From contig CAYVFU010000011.1 of the NCBI GenBank assembly GCA_964450495.1, positions 7,869 to 71,868 of the forward strand: a DNA stretch of 64,000 nt, read 5' to 3'. The notes under the pieces are model-generated. The model saw only the letters and a program-made list of their open reading frames with translations, was not told the origin of the DNA and did no database searches. This document shows positions 1 to 8,321 of the stretch, piece by piece; the first letter of the stretch is position 1; every line of letters begins with the position of its first letter. The position numbers and the translations under genes are program-made. Source of the stretch: CALFUK01 sp964450495 (GTDB lineage: Bacteria; Bacteroidota; Bacteroidia; Chitinophagales; Saprospiraceae).

Positions 1-1840
1 ACTGAGATTTACCTTTAATTTGACTAAGCATCAAACCATTGTTTTTTGTTCCACTTATTTGGATATTTTCGGTCTCCGTACCAGTAGCCATAATTGGTGA
101 AAATGAAATGAAATTTGCGTTTGACATCAGCTCAATCACTGTACCTGGTTCAACCGAAATTAGATATCCTTTAGGGATAATAACTGTCTGTTCTAAACTA
201 ATTGGGCATGGACCAAACTTAATAGCAGAGCCATTTATATTAATACACTCATGCTCATCTACAAAAGACAAATCTCCTTGTTGAATTTTCGGTTTTATTG
301 GGACCAAGGACAAGCGATTGATTTCTTCTGAGAAAATGGAATCTATACCAATTGTTTTAAAATAAACTCGTCGATAATTGTTTGGATTTTGAATGACTTC
401 AGAATCAGGATTGTGGTCTGGATGATACGCATCTAAGAAAACTGGAGTTTCTAAGGTTTGCAATACTTCTTCGTTTCCTAAGCCGATAACCTCCATTGGA
501 AAGTAGTGGTAAGATGAACAAACTAGCTGTTTCCTGCTACCCTCTTGGACTTGTACATTTAAGGAGTATTCTGGTAAGGGCAATATTTTTTCTCGCGTCC
601 ATTTAGCCTTTTTGAATAAGTCATCAACAGCAAATGAATAGTCAGCATATGCTTCGTCAGATTGTATAAACGCAAGCCTTTGCTCTAGAGCAGCACTCCA
701 ATCATGTTTTATTTTATTCAAAAAGTGTTCTGATGTATAGTCTTGCAAGTGCTTTAAATAACTTGCTGTCATCTCGTTATCAAGGAATAACTTGTACATA
801 TATACACCACCGTTTGGATAATCATTCGGTGGTTTATTGAATTGAATTTGACCTTCTCCTGCTGCTGACCAATCTTTTGTAACATTAGGCAAAGTGGTTC
901 CAAAACAATCAAAGCCAATTGGTTCTAGCTTTGCAGTTAATGGATTGAAATAAAATCTGATGTTGGTCATCTGCTGTGCATGATACGCATGACTGATTTC
1001 CATCAATGCGTAATACTTAGCTAACTTTTCGACATCAAACACGTCACTCAATTTAGCTTGACCATCTAAATATGCTTGCAATTTTGACTTAGCTTGTTGG
1101 AAAGATTTTATGAAGGATGGATTATTCTTATTCTCTGTATTCATCAATTCTATCTCTGCCATATGAGTCCAGTAAAAAGGTGTGATTCCTTTCTGCACAT
1201 TTTCCCAATAGGCATCGTCAGCGTGTTTGAGAATAGGACCTATAGGCCTTTTATTTTGTATGAGAAGATTGTTGTCAAAAAATTGCTCGTAGGCATAGAC
1301 GCCTTTATCCACACCATTTTCTTCTAATTGAATAAAGTCATAGTTTGGTGTTATGATGCCTTCTTGTCTGAACAATTGAAGCATCAACCATTCAGCCAAA
1401 TGGGACCTTGCACCGCTGTTGTGGATGGAGAAAGTTTGCATCTGATTCCATTGCTGATCATTTTTGAGCTGAATGCGATATGACCATTTTTCTCCTTGAA
1501 TGTGGTCCAATAAATCACCTTTTAATCTTAAACGTATTGGTTTTGTTTCGTTGTTTGCACGCAATGTTCCGTCGACCATATCTTCTGCCGAACTAAACAA
1601 TAGTCCCCTTTCTAGAGCTTCTTTTCGTTTCTTCTTTATCTGTCTAAAATTGGCTTCAGGAATCTGCAACTCTAATTTGTCTGGTGTAAAATCAGCAGCT
1701 ATGTCTTTAGTAATGGATGTCACTGCAGATGAAGAAGATTTACTAAATAACACTATACTCGCGAGTAAACCAATGAGAATTACAGCAATAAACAGTTTCA
1801 CTAAAATCCCTGAGCTGCGTTGTCGTTCTTTCAGTTTCAT
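1..1840 (-). CDS. CotH-type kinase family protein, membrane-anchored (3' end outside window)
   Basis: The protein reads leftward from ATG at 1840 for 613 codons and is still open at base 1. Residues about 13-32 form one hydrophobic anchor. The middle looks like a CotH (spore-coat atypical kinase) domain: a strand pattern IRLRLKGDLLDH then KWSYRIQLK, HNSGARSHLAEWL, and NIRFYFNPLTAKLEPIGFD, where the last Asp matches the metal-binding Asp of the family. The visible C-terminal part (PKGYLISVEPGTVIEL, then SPIMATGTETENIQI) resembles coils of a parallel beta-helix. The start overlaps the stop of the upstream CYTH gene as ATGA, so translation is probably coupled. CotH proteins phosphorylate proteins in spore formers; the substrate in Bacteroidota is unknown. 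The family call is firm, the role is inferred. Confidence 0.85.
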   Translation of the reverse strand, partial: MKLKERQRSSGILVKLFIAVILIGLLASIVLFSKSSSSAVTSITKDIAADFTPDKLELQIPEANFRQIKKKRKEALERGLLFSSAEDMVDGTLRANNETKPIRLRLKGDLLDHIQGEKWSYRIQLKNDQQWNQMQTFSIHNSGARSHLAEWLMLQLFRQEGIITPNYDFIQLEENGVDKGVYAYEQFFDNNLLIQNKRPIGPILKHADDAYWENVQKGITPFYWTHMAEIELMNTENKNNPSFIKSFQQAKSKLQAYLDGQAKLSDVFDVEKLAKYYALMEISHAYHAQQMTNIRFYFNPLTAKLEPIGFDCFGTTLPNVTKDWSAAGEGQIQFNKPPNDYPNGGVYMYKLFLDNEMTASYLKHLQDYTSEHFLNKIKHDWSAALEQRLAFIQSDEAYADYSFAVDDLFKKAKWTREKILPLPEYSLNVQVQEGSRKQLVCSSYHYFPMEVIGLGNEEVLQTLETPVFLDAYHPDHNPDSEVIQNPNNYRRVYFKTIGIDSIFSEEINRLSLVPIKPKIQQGDLSFVDEHECININGSAIKFGPCPISLEQTVIIPKGYLISVEPGTVIELMSNANFISFSPIMATGTETENIQISGTKNNGLMLSQIKGKSQ

Positions 1841-2712
1841 AAACCCTTAAATTTTATTGCAGCCAAAAAAACAATCACAGCATACATGACCCAAACGAAT
1901 TTACTTTTAACCTTGGATACCAAACTGTTTTCAACTAGTGCAACCATCTTCTCATACTTCGATCGCTGATCCACTGTCATTAAAGGCAGCTCTTTATTGA
2001 TCAACTCGATAACTTGGGATTGTTTAGCGTCCAAGTATGCTCGTTCTGCTTTATCACCATTTGTGTACCTATTTTCATTTATTTCTATTTCCAGCTCGGT
2101 AAATTCATGAAATGGAATACTCCGTAATCTTACATAATCAAGTGACACTGTCAACAAATCGCCTTTAGCATCAGATAGATACCAACGCTGTCTTTTTTGA
2201 CTAAGGCTCAAGGCCGAATTTAATTCCTCAGCTACGATGTCAAAGCGTGCTAATTCGTAGGTCAATCGTTCGCGATCATCTTTATCCACGTAACCCAATA
2301 ATGGATGTCGAGCATAGATATTGTTTCTATCGACAAATTCAGGTACATCAAATTTATATTCAAATTGAACATTGCTTAAACCTGTAACAAGTCCTTTAAA
2401 TTGAACGAGTTTTTTCTCTTGATTTTTTGACACTTGTCTTTGTCTGTAACGGAGACTTAGACTTTGATTGCGCAATGCATTGTTAGTTGATTCAAAGTAT
2501 TCGTCTACAAATCGTTCTGTACTTGCTCGAGAATTGATCCCTGTTTTTTTAATAAACAAACTACCCTCTGCAAATAGCGTATCTAACATTCCCGTAAGGG
2601 TCTCCTTATCAACATCCTCAATAAGGTATTTGCTTTCTTTTTCTAATCGCTGTTGAGCATTAGAAGATATCGCAACTAAGCAACAACAGAGTATGTGCAG
2701 AAAAAGCTTCAT
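1837..2712 (-). CDS. Exported CYTH/TTM-like (VTC-type) domain protein with C-terminal membrane anchor
   Basis: The protein begins with a signal peptide (MKLFLHILCCCLVAISSNAQ) and ends with one hydrophobic helix (about 15 residues before the C-terminus). In between are marks of the triphosphate tunnel fold: an ExExK signature (EKESKY) just after the signal peptide, basic strands LSLRYRQRQ and KKLVQFKG, and an acidic strand ELEIEIN. Known CYTH and VTC enzymes act on triphosphates or polyphosphate, usually in the cytosol; this one would face the periplasm. A GTG at 2724 would give four more residues and overlap the DUF4956 stop, but ATG at 2712 gives the cleaner signal peptide and lies 4 bases after that stop. 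It sits between DUF4956 and CotH, the usual partners of bacterial VTC-like proteins. Activity is inferred. Confidence 0.78.
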   Translation of the reverse strand: MKLFLHILCCCLVAISSNAQQRLEKESKYLIEDVDKETLTGMLDTLFAEGSLFIKKTGINSRASTERFVDEYFESTNNALRNQSLSLRYRQRQVSKNQEKKLVQFKGLVTGLSNVQFEYKFDVPEFVDRNNIYARHPLLGYVDKDDRERLTYELARFDIVAEELNSALSLSQKRQRWYLSDAKGDLLTVSLDYVRLRSIPFHEFTELEIEINENRYTNGDKAERAYLDAKQSQVIELINKELPLMTVDQRSKYEKMVALVENSLVSKVKSKFVWVMYAVIVFLAAIKFKGL

Positions 2713-2716
2713 CGAC

Positions 2717-3394
2717 TTAAGCACTCAGTTGCCCTTGATCAATCAACGAAAAAGACAACTCTGAATCTTTATCAAGTAAAGCCTTTTTTACGTGACTAAT
2801 CTGATCCATAGAATCGAATTCTATATCGTAAACCAGATGAGTTATGCCATTATCCGTGCTTAATCGCTTTAAATTTAATGCCGGTACTTTATCCAATAAA
2901 ATAGCATTTATGTCATCTTCAATTAGAGATCGGCTCGCCAAATGCAAGACCATTTGTTTGTCTGCAGAGATGATTGAATTAGCCTTTGACACATTTGTCA
3001 ATATCAACAATGCCATGATAAGCACAAAAGCTAAGATGGTAATACCTGGTTGATTAGCTCCCATACCCAATCCAATGCCAATCACTAAAAACAAATACAC
3101 CAATTCTTCTGGTTCTTTAATGGCTGCTCTAAAGCGCACAATAGATAAGGCGCCTACAAGCCCAAGAGACAAAGCTATACTGGACTTAACAATGTAAATA
3201 ATCAACATTGTCGTCAAAGCCAGTAACATAAAATTGCCAGAAAATCTAGATCGATTGCCTACGACCCTTCCAAAACGAATGTAGTACTTGGAAAGAAGCC
3301 AACTCAGTAAAGCTGCAAGAAGAGCATTGATGACAAATTGTCCGTGATCCAAAACATCAATCCTGTAATCTCTCAATATGTCTGAAAAATCCAT
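2717..3394 (-). CDS. DUF4956 integral membrane protein
   Basis: The 225-residue protein has about four membrane helices in residues 20-150 and a soluble C-terminal domain. The signature SLGLVGALSIVRFRAA followed by IKEPEELVYLFLVIGIGLG identifies DUF4956. Its C-terminal part looks like a small alpha/beta regulatory domain. The gene heads a leftward operon with the exported CYTH-like protein and the CotH-type kinase. DUF4956 has no established biochemical role; co-occurrence with VTC/CYTH and CotH genes suggests a shared membrane complex handling phosphate or polyphosphate, which is inference. Confidence 0.85.
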   Translation of the reverse strand: MDFSDILRDYRIDVLDHGQFVINALLAALLSWLLSKYYIRFGRVVGNRSRFSGNFMLLALTTMLIIYIVKSSIALSLGLVGALSIVRFRAAIKEPEELVYLFLVIGIGLGMGANQPGITILAFVLIMALLILTNVSKANSIISADKQMVLHLASRSLIEDDINAILLDKVPALNLKRLSTDNGITHLVYDIEFDSMDQISHVKKALLDKDSELSFSLIDQGQLSA

Positions 3395-3541
3395 GTTGTC
3401 AAATCTAAGAATAATTCGAGTATGATTGAGAAATGCACCGTCGTAAGTTTTTTAACTATTGAGAAAGGATCTTTTAAAATGGAAGGTCCTAAGTACATCG
3501 AACTGCTTGTTCGCAAAAAACTATTACATTCTTCTTAAAAC

Positions 3542-4087
3542 CTAACTTTTTAAAAGCTGTTGAACTTTAGTCACGTTTTCATAATTTTTACCATAGTCTA
3601 ATCTTAAATTTTTAGTCCTTGGCATACTCGTGATTTCGTACTCAAAGTCCGTATCTGAAACAGCCTTTGAATTCACATTAATTCTTTCTCCCCATGTCCA
3701 CCAGCTTAGGCCCATTTTTAAGTCCTTTTCTTCTCCATTGAGCGTAAACTTTATATTCTTGAAATCAGTGTTTTCCATCACACTATTGAGTAAAGATTCT
3801 GGGGATTTACTGGATGTCATTGTTCTGTGTTGAATACTCTGCAAATTCTCACTACTGATGTCTACAACACCAAGTTTCTTGAATTTCCTCTTAACTCTAC
3901 CTACTAAAAACAAAGACATAAATAGACCAAAAAAAATGGTCAGAAACAACAATTTCCAAATGGAAAATCCTTCGCCTGATAATAAATCAAACATGATCAT
4001 TATAAGTCCATACGGCACACCCGTTTCCAGAAAAGTTGTGAGGTATAATTTCCGAATTGGAGTCATTATAAAAATGTATTTATTCAT
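3542..4087 (-). CDS. Hypothetical two-helix membrane protein
   Basis: I do not recognise this family. The 181-residue protein has two membrane segments close to the N-terminus (around residues 22-38 and 45-63, the second ending in the basic run GRVKRKFKK) and a soluble C-terminal half rich in Asn, Lys and Glu. The start is ATG at 4087; TTG at 4090 is less likely, and an internal ATG at 4066 is also possible. It lies 35 bases downstream of the Spo0M-like gene on the same strand and may be cotranscribed with it. The 147 bases on its far side, before the DUF4956 start, hold nothing I can name. Confidence 0.6.
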   Translation of the reverse strand: MNKYIFIMTPIRKLYLTTFLETGVPYGLIMIMFDLLSGEGFSIWKLLFLTIFFGLFMSLFLVGRVKRKFKKLGVVDISSENLQSIQHRTMTSSKSPESLLNSVMENTDFKNIKFTLNGEEKDLKMGLSWWTWGERINVNSKAVSDTDFEYEITSMPRTKNLRLDYGKNYENVTKVQQLLKS

Positions 4088-4121
4088 CAAATTTTAAACG
4101 ATAGTGTCTACTTGCCAATAT

Positions 4122-4586
4122 TTATTTAAACTCAACTTCTTGAACTACAGTAGGATTTAACTTGGTGCCTGCGACTTCAACAGAAGCTTCCACTCGAAAA
4201 CTGGAATCTACCTTCTTGAGATATTTGGCTAATTTGACCAAACCTTTGGAAAGTATATTTGAATCTCCAATCTCGTCCATCTCAGACTTCAGTAGGGAAA
4301 AGTCGAATTCAAAATCTACTAGTTGCTGTTCGTCTTTCTTAATGATAATGGGGCCAGATATGTAATGCTCTCCTAGAGTGTACTCATCGATCAAGCGATT
4401 GTCTTTACGCCCACGTGCATATTTTTCAATCAGCTTAAGAGAAATACCATTCACCTTCTGCTCGGACAGTGATTCTAGCTGGACTTTCCCTTTAATGACT
4501 TTTGATTGTTTTAGTACAACGACAGGCAGTAGAAGTTTTGCTTTTACACCTTCGATCCCAAGTATATTTTTTAGTTTACCTAACAT
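4122..4586 (-). CDS. Spo0M/arrestin-like beta-sandwich protein
   Basis: The 154-residue protein reads as an all-beta arrestin-like domain: KAKLLLPVVVLKQSKVIKG, then strands around LESLSEQKVNGISLKLIEKY, then QQLVDFEFDF and FRVEASVEVAG. This resembles the N-terminal half of Spo0M, the sporulation-control protein of Bacillus, which has relatives in many non-sporulating bacteria. Spo0M is about 258 residues, so this is a short form. It has no signal peptide and is probably cytosolic. The substrate or partner is unknown. A cluster of hairpins lies directly upstream (4630-4781). Confidence 0.65.
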   Translation of the reverse strand: MLGKLKNILGIEGVKAKLLLPVVVLKQSKVIKGKVQLESLSEQKVNGISLKLIEKYARGRKDNRLIDEYTLGEHYISGPIIIKKDEQQLVDFEFDFSLLKSEMDEIGDSNILSKGLVKLAKYLKKVDSSFRVEASVEVAGTKLNPTVVQEVEFK

Positions 4587-4629
4587 AGTATGTATAGAAC
4601 ATCAAAATAGGGAAAAGAAGTTTAATAAT

Positions 4630-4781
4630 GTTAGTCGAAATCGACTAACAAGTGATGAAAATCTGCGAACAGTGAGGAAATTCTACGAATAAGTATAGGG
4701 ATTGGTGATGAATCTGCCTGTCTGCAGATGTAGTGAATTATGCCTGCGGCAATAAAGTGGGATTCTCTATGCAAGCTTGCA
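4630..4781. repeat. Cluster of short palindromes (second hairpin cluster)
   Basis: Four inverted repeats lie in the gap between the Spo0M-like gene and the small conserved gene at 4792. They are: a 9-bp perfect stem with 2-base loop at 4630-4649; TCTGC/GCAGA around a 6-base loop at 4713-4728; TGCC-TGC-GGCA at 4741-4751; and the 12-base perfect palindrome TGCAAGCTTGCA at 4770-4781. The last three start 28-29 bases apart. The style matches the larger array at 6080-6286. The cluster lies downstream of the iron-sulfur operon on the minus strand, so it would be in that transcript or its 3' end. Confidence 0.6.
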
Positions 4782-4791
4782 AATAATGAAT

Positions 4792-5277
4792 TTACACAAA
4801 TCGCTTGTGCCAACTATCCTGCAATGGCTTCAGCCACTCATTGAGAAATTCTTCTTTTGTCTTGACAAGGTGATCAAAGACTAAGGTTTTATCATTAATA
4901 GTACCATTCGCATAAGCTGCTTTAAACTCAGCAGCATTTAAGGTGTGGACATTTTCTTCGGCATCCATATAACTGAATAGCATTCTATTAAAGAAATCAG
5001 CGTTAAAGTGTTTGCCGAGCTCTTGGACAAAATGAACAGAACTGTCTATAGAACAACCACTGGCGTGAGCCATCGTCTCATCAACAAATAAGGTCAAAAA
5101 CTGGTTGTGGAATAAATTGCCATAAGATTTCAATGCTTGATTGTGCGCTGTCCAATCCCCTAAAAATTTATATAAATACCCTTGCATTTCGGTGCGCTGG
5201 TCATCCGTAAAAACACCATCTGCAGGATATATCCAAACACGGGCTTTATTGTCTAATGCGATAAGATCTGCAACCAT
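4792..5277 (-). CDS. Conserved small protein of the Fe-S operon (no ATPase motifs)
   Basis: The 161-residue protein starts at ATG 5277, overlapping the last base of the upstream CCG gene (TAATG), so it is the third gene of an iron-sulfur operon. It begins MVADLIALDNKARVWIYPAD. Relatives next to similar Fe-S genes in Bacteroidota are, as I recall, often labelled ABC transporter ATPase, but I see no Walker A, signature or Walker B motif, so that label is not supported. It contains one conserved-looking Cys (ASGCSIDSSVHFVQELG) and is otherwise a compact, probably cytosolic alpha/beta protein. Function unknown; a role with the neighbouring redox complex is inferred from gene order only. Confidence 0.7.
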   Translation of the reverse strand: MVADLIALDNKARVWIYPADGVFTDDQRTEMQGYLYKFLGDWTAHNQALKSYGNLFHNQFLTLFVDETMAHASGCSIDSSVHFVQELGKHFNADFFNRMLFSYMDAEENVHTLNAAEFKAAYANGTINDKTLVFDHLVKTKEEFLNEWLKPLQDSWHKRFV

Positions 5278-6062
5278 TACCAGTTGTTTGATTTGACAAT
5301 CATTTCAGAAATATCATAAACCATGACATCTTCTTGCTTCTCTTTGGCTTTGACACCATCTGACATCATGGTTAAGCAGAAAGGACAATTGACTGCAATA
5401 GATGTCGCACCAGTTTCTAAGGCTTCTTCTATTCTTTCGATGTTGATACGCTTATCGCCTGGTTCGTCTTCTTTAAACATCTGGGCACCGCCAGCGCCAC
5501 AGCACAAGCCTTTTTCTTTGGCTCTAGGCATTTCGACCAGACTGCTTTCTAGACCAGCTAGCACAGCTCTGGGAGCTTCATAAACGCCATTCACTCTACC
5601 GAGATAGCAGGAATCGTGATAAGTGATTTTCTGCCCGGCAAATTCGCCTCCTTCTATTTTAAGCTTGCCTTCATCAATTAGCTGCTGTATCAATTCGGTG
5701 TGGTGTATCACATCGTAAGTACCACCTAATGCAGGATATTCATTCTTGAGTGTATTCAAACAATGAGGGCATGTTGTGACAATCTTTTTGACATTGTACA
5801 TGTTTAAGATCTCGATGTTTTGCAAAGCGCTCATCTGGAAGACAAACTCATTCCCTGCTCGTCTGGCTGGATCACCAGTACAGTTTTCTTCATTGCCGAG
5901 AATCGCAAATTTTATGTCTGCATGATGAAGTATTTTGGAAAATGCAATTGTCACCTTCTGAGCTCGGGCGTCAAAACTACCAGCACATCCTACCCAAAAT
6001 AAAATTTCAGGCTCTTCGCTTTGAGCGGCCATTTCGGCCATTGTGAAAATTTTAAAACCCAT
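5277..6062 (-). CDS. CCG-domain (heterodisulfide reductase-like) Fe-S protein
   Basis: The 261-residue protein carries two cysteine-rich CCG domains: WVGCAGSFDARAQK with ENCTGDPARR and TTCPHCLNTLKNEYP in the first half, then YHDSCYLGR, GLCCGAGGAQMF and VNCPFCLTMMSDG in the second. CCG domains bind a special 4Fe-4S cluster in HdrB, GlpC and succinate:quinone reductase-type enzymes. It is likely the cytosolic electron-accepting partner of the membrane 4Fe-4S protein encoded just upstream (6311-7687). ATG at 6062 gives MGFKIFTMAEMAAQ; an internal ATG seven codons on is possible. The hairpin array 6080-6286 sits immediately upstream of its start, inside the presumed polycistronic RNA. The physiological electron donor is not evident. 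Confidence 0.88.
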   Translation of the reverse strand: MGFKIFTMAEMAAQSEEPEILFWVGCAGSFDARAQKVTIAFSKILHHADIKFAILGNEENCTGDPARRAGNEFVFQMSALQNIEILNMYNVKKIVTTCPHCLNTLKNEYPALGGTYDVIHHTELIQQLIDEGKLKIEGGEFAGQKITYHDSCYLGRVNGVYEAPRAVLAGLESSLVEMPRAKEKGLCCGAGGAQMFKEDEPGDKRINIERIEEALETGATSIAVNCPFCLTMMSDGVKAKEKQEDVMVYDISEMIVKSNNW

Positions 6063-6079
6063 GGTTTATTAGTGTTGAA

Positions 6080-6286
6080 TCCGCTTACTGCGGAAGTGTT
6101 ATATCCGCTTCTTGCGGAAGTTTTATATCCGCTTCTTGCAGAAGTGTTGAGTTATGAAATTGCCGGTTGGCAAAAGTTATGAATCCGCCTGTTGGCGGAA
6201 GTGTGGTCTGCCATTCGGCAGACTTATCCAGCCTGCAAATCACAGGGCTTTTTGTAAACATGTTTATCCCGCCTGCTCGTTGCAGG
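6080..6286. repeat. Tandem hairpin array with about 24-bp period
   Basis: Eight short inverted repeats follow each other at 6080, 6104, 6128, 6160, 6184, 6207, 6232 and 6272. The first three are direct 24-bp repeats of the unit TCCGCTTCTTGCGGAAG plus an AT-rich spacer. The others keep the stem-loop but change the stem: TTGCC/GGCAA, TCCGCC/GGCGGA, TCTGCC/GGCAGA, CCTG/CAGG, CCTGC/GCAGG. Changes on the two arms match each other (compensatory), except one mismatch in the third unit (TCCGC/GCAGA). A perfect palindrome TAAACATGTTTA (6255-6266) is also present. The array fills the gap between the membrane 4Fe-4S gene and the CCG gene, both leftward, so it would be transcribed. Function unknown. Confidence 0.8.
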
Positions 6287-6310
6287 ACTGTTTGCATTGT
6301 TGATTTCAGC

Positions 6311-7687
6311 TTATTCATTTGCTGCGAATTCTTTGGCCCATTTGTCTCTGTCATCTGGGATTTGCCAAACGGCGCCTCCATTTTCTATACTTGTAAACAT
6401 TGGCACCCATTCAGAAGGGCCTGCAGATTCTGTCAATATTTCATATCGTCTTAATGCAAGTATTGGATTAAGTGGATTAATCATCACTGGACATGCTTCT
6501 ACGCAAGCGTTACAAGTCGTGCAAGCATGCAATTCTTCTCTAGTGATGTAATCAAATAAATTCTTACCGTCGTCATAAGTCTGTGCCGATACTGCCACAC
6601 CAGCTGTCTTGTCTGCTTCGGAAACGTATTTGGATAAACCAGAATCGATATTTCTACCAACCTCTTCAGCACGATCCCGGATATCCATCAATACTTTTCT
6701 TGGAGATAATTTTTTACCTGTGATATTGGCCGGACAAACTGAAGTACACCTTCCGCACTCCGTACAAGTGTACGCATCTAACAATGTCTTCCAAGGGAGA
6801 TCAAAGACGTCTTTGGCACCAAATTCTGGTAACTCAGCATCCATAGCGGGCATTTCGCTTTCTGGAATTAAACCCATCATTGATTTGACCTCAGTCATAA
6901 CCGCGGGCATATTGTCCATTTCTCCTCTACTTTGCTGTGGTGCGAAGTACACATTAGGAAAGGCGAAGAAAATATGTAGGTGTTTTGATCGTGGAATGTA
7001 ATACAAAAAGCCAAGGACAACTAAAAAGTGTAGCCACCATCCTGCTCGTTCTAATACGACCAATACGCCTTCGTTGAATCCGCCTAAAAATAATGGCCCC
7101 ATAATGCTGCTTACAGGCAGAAAACCAGTACTCGGGTAATGTACAGGATCTAGCTTTTGCAACATAATATCTGCTCCATTCATAGTAAAAATACCAATCA
7201 GCAATAGTATTTCTAAACCCAAAATAATGTTGGCGTCCATTGTGGGCCAACCTTTCATTTCTGGATTATGTAGTCTTGGTACTTTAATCAAATTCCTACG
7301 GATAATGAACACAACCGTCCCGATAAAAGCAAGTATAGACAACAGTTCTATAGTCCCAATAATCGCAGTATACAACCAACCCAGATAAGGGGCAAAGAAG
7401 CGATGTACGCCAAACAGTCCGTCGACCAATATCTCTATCAGTTCTATCTGAGTAAACAAAAAAGCGACATAGATGAAGCCATGCATGACTGCAGGCACGA
7501 TCCGTTTGAACATCTTCTTCTGTCCAAAGGCAACCAAAATGACATTTGCCCACCTCGTAGCTACATTACCTGAGGTGTCATAGTCCTTCCCGAGTTTGAT
7601 GTTTCGGATAATAAATGAAAACTGCTTTACAGCAAAGTAAATGCTGATAACCAGTAAGAAAATGAAAGCTATTTGTGAAAAGCTCAT
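6311..7687 (-). CDS. Membrane-bound 4Fe-4S dicluster electron-transfer protein
   Basis: The 458-residue protein has an N-terminal membrane part of about six helices (residues 1-240), resembling the haem b subunit of nitrate reductase/HdrE-type proteins. A soluble ferredoxin part follows, with clusters CTECGRCTSVCPANITG and CTTCNACVEACPVMINP, both full CxxCxxCxxxCP motifs. It would move electrons between the quinone pool and the CCG protein encoded next (5277-6062), like an HdrDE or GlpC pair. The gene heads the leftward operon; its ATG at 7687 lies 78 bases from a divergent phosphoribosyltransferase gene. The true substrate of the complex is unknown. Confidence 0.88.
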   Translation of the reverse strand: MSFSQIAFIFLLVISIYFAVKQFSFIIRNIKLGKDYDTSGNVATRWANVILVAFGQKKMFKRIVPAVMHGFIYVAFLFTQIELIEILVDGLFGVHRFFAPYLGWLYTAIIGTIELLSILAFIGTVVFIIRRNLIKVPRLHNPEMKGWPTMDANIILGLEILLLIGIFTMNGADIMLQKLDPVHYPSTGFLPVSSIMGPLFLGGFNEGVLVVLERAGWWLHFLVVLGFLYYIPRSKHLHIFFAFPNVYFAPQQSRGEMDNMPAVMTEVKSMMGLIPESEMPAMDAELPEFGAKDVFDLPWKTLLDAYTCTECGRCTSVCPANITGKKLSPRKVLMDIRDRAEEVGRNIDSGLSKYVSEADKTAGVAVSAQTYDDGKNLFDYITREELHACTTCNACVEACPVMINPLNPILALRRYEILTESAGPSEWVPMFTSIENGGAVWQIPDDRDKWAKEFAANE

Positions 7688-7765
7688 AAAGGCTTATAAA
7701 TTTGTTCAATATTAGATATAATCTGATGTAATTTCACGTTAGGTCAAATTTTTCCTTGTACGAAT

Positions 7766-8260
7766 ATGAAAATACTTGATTCCAAACAAATTCAGCAAAA
7801 AATTACGCGTATAGCGATAGAGATTCTGGAAAATAATTTTGACGAATCCGAAATCATTCTGGCTGGTATTAACAATAACGGTATGGGCTTTGCCAAAAAA
7901 CTTCACAAAGCGCTTACTGCCAAATCAGACATTAGCTTTATATTTTGTCAAATTCGTCTCAATCCTGCTGATCCTCTATCCGCCCCTATAACGCTAAGCC
8001 TCTCAGATGAGGAACTGCATAATAAAGTTATCATCATCGTAGACGATGTTGCCAATACTGGACGAACCATTTTCTATGCATTCAAACCCTTTTTAACGAT
8101 TTTGCCTAAGAAGGTGGAATTAGCGGTATTGGTTAACCGCAAGCATAAGTCCTTTCCTGTGAGACCAGATTATGTAGGCTTGTCATTAGCAACAACGGCA
8201 AAGGAGAATATAGATGTGCAAATAATGAATCAGAGGACGATGGAGGTAAATTTGGATTGA
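7766..8260 (+). CDS. Phosphoribosyltransferase-family protein (PyrR-like)
   Basis: The 164-residue protein has the type I PRTase fold: a hood region at the N-terminus, the flexible loop area LAGINNNGMGFAKKL, and the PRPP-binding loop VIIIVDDVANTGRTIFYA with the two acidic residues and the T-G-R-T turn. Length and layout resemble PyrR-type bifunctional regulators/uracil PRTases (about 180 residues). Whether it acts as an enzyme or a regulator cannot be told from sequence. The gene stands alone, divergent from the Fe-S operon and convergent with a pseudogene. Confidence 0.8.
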   Translation: MKILDSKQIQQKITRIAIEILENNFDESEIILAGINNNGMGFAKKLHKALTAKSDISFIFCQIRLNPADPLSAPITLSLSDEELHNKVIIIVDDVANTGRTIFYAFKPFLTILPKKVELAVLVNRKHKSFPVRPDYVGLSLATTAKENIDVQIMNQRTMEVNLD

Positions 8261-8321
8261 ATACACAATAGATTAAAAGATTCGGAAGGTCAACTTTTAC
8301 AAAATGACATTCTTCAATATT

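Noticed and set aside
4631..4813. 60-codon minus-strand frame before the Spo0M-like gene
   Set aside because: It runs through the palindrome cluster and the end of the neighbouring gene; no family resemblance.
4792..5277. Label ABC transporter ATPase for the 161-residue protein
   Set aside because: No Walker A, signature or Walker B motif is present.
6080..6286. Hairpin array read as a CRISPR
   Set aside because: The units are contiguous 24-bp repeats with no unique spacers, and no cas genes are nearby.
6085..6381. 98-codon minus-strand frame across the hairpin array, with a repeating octapeptide (PQEADI type)
   Set aside because: The repeat arises because the 24-bp units are a multiple of three; the frame also overlaps the end of the real Fe-S gene and has no protein-like composition.
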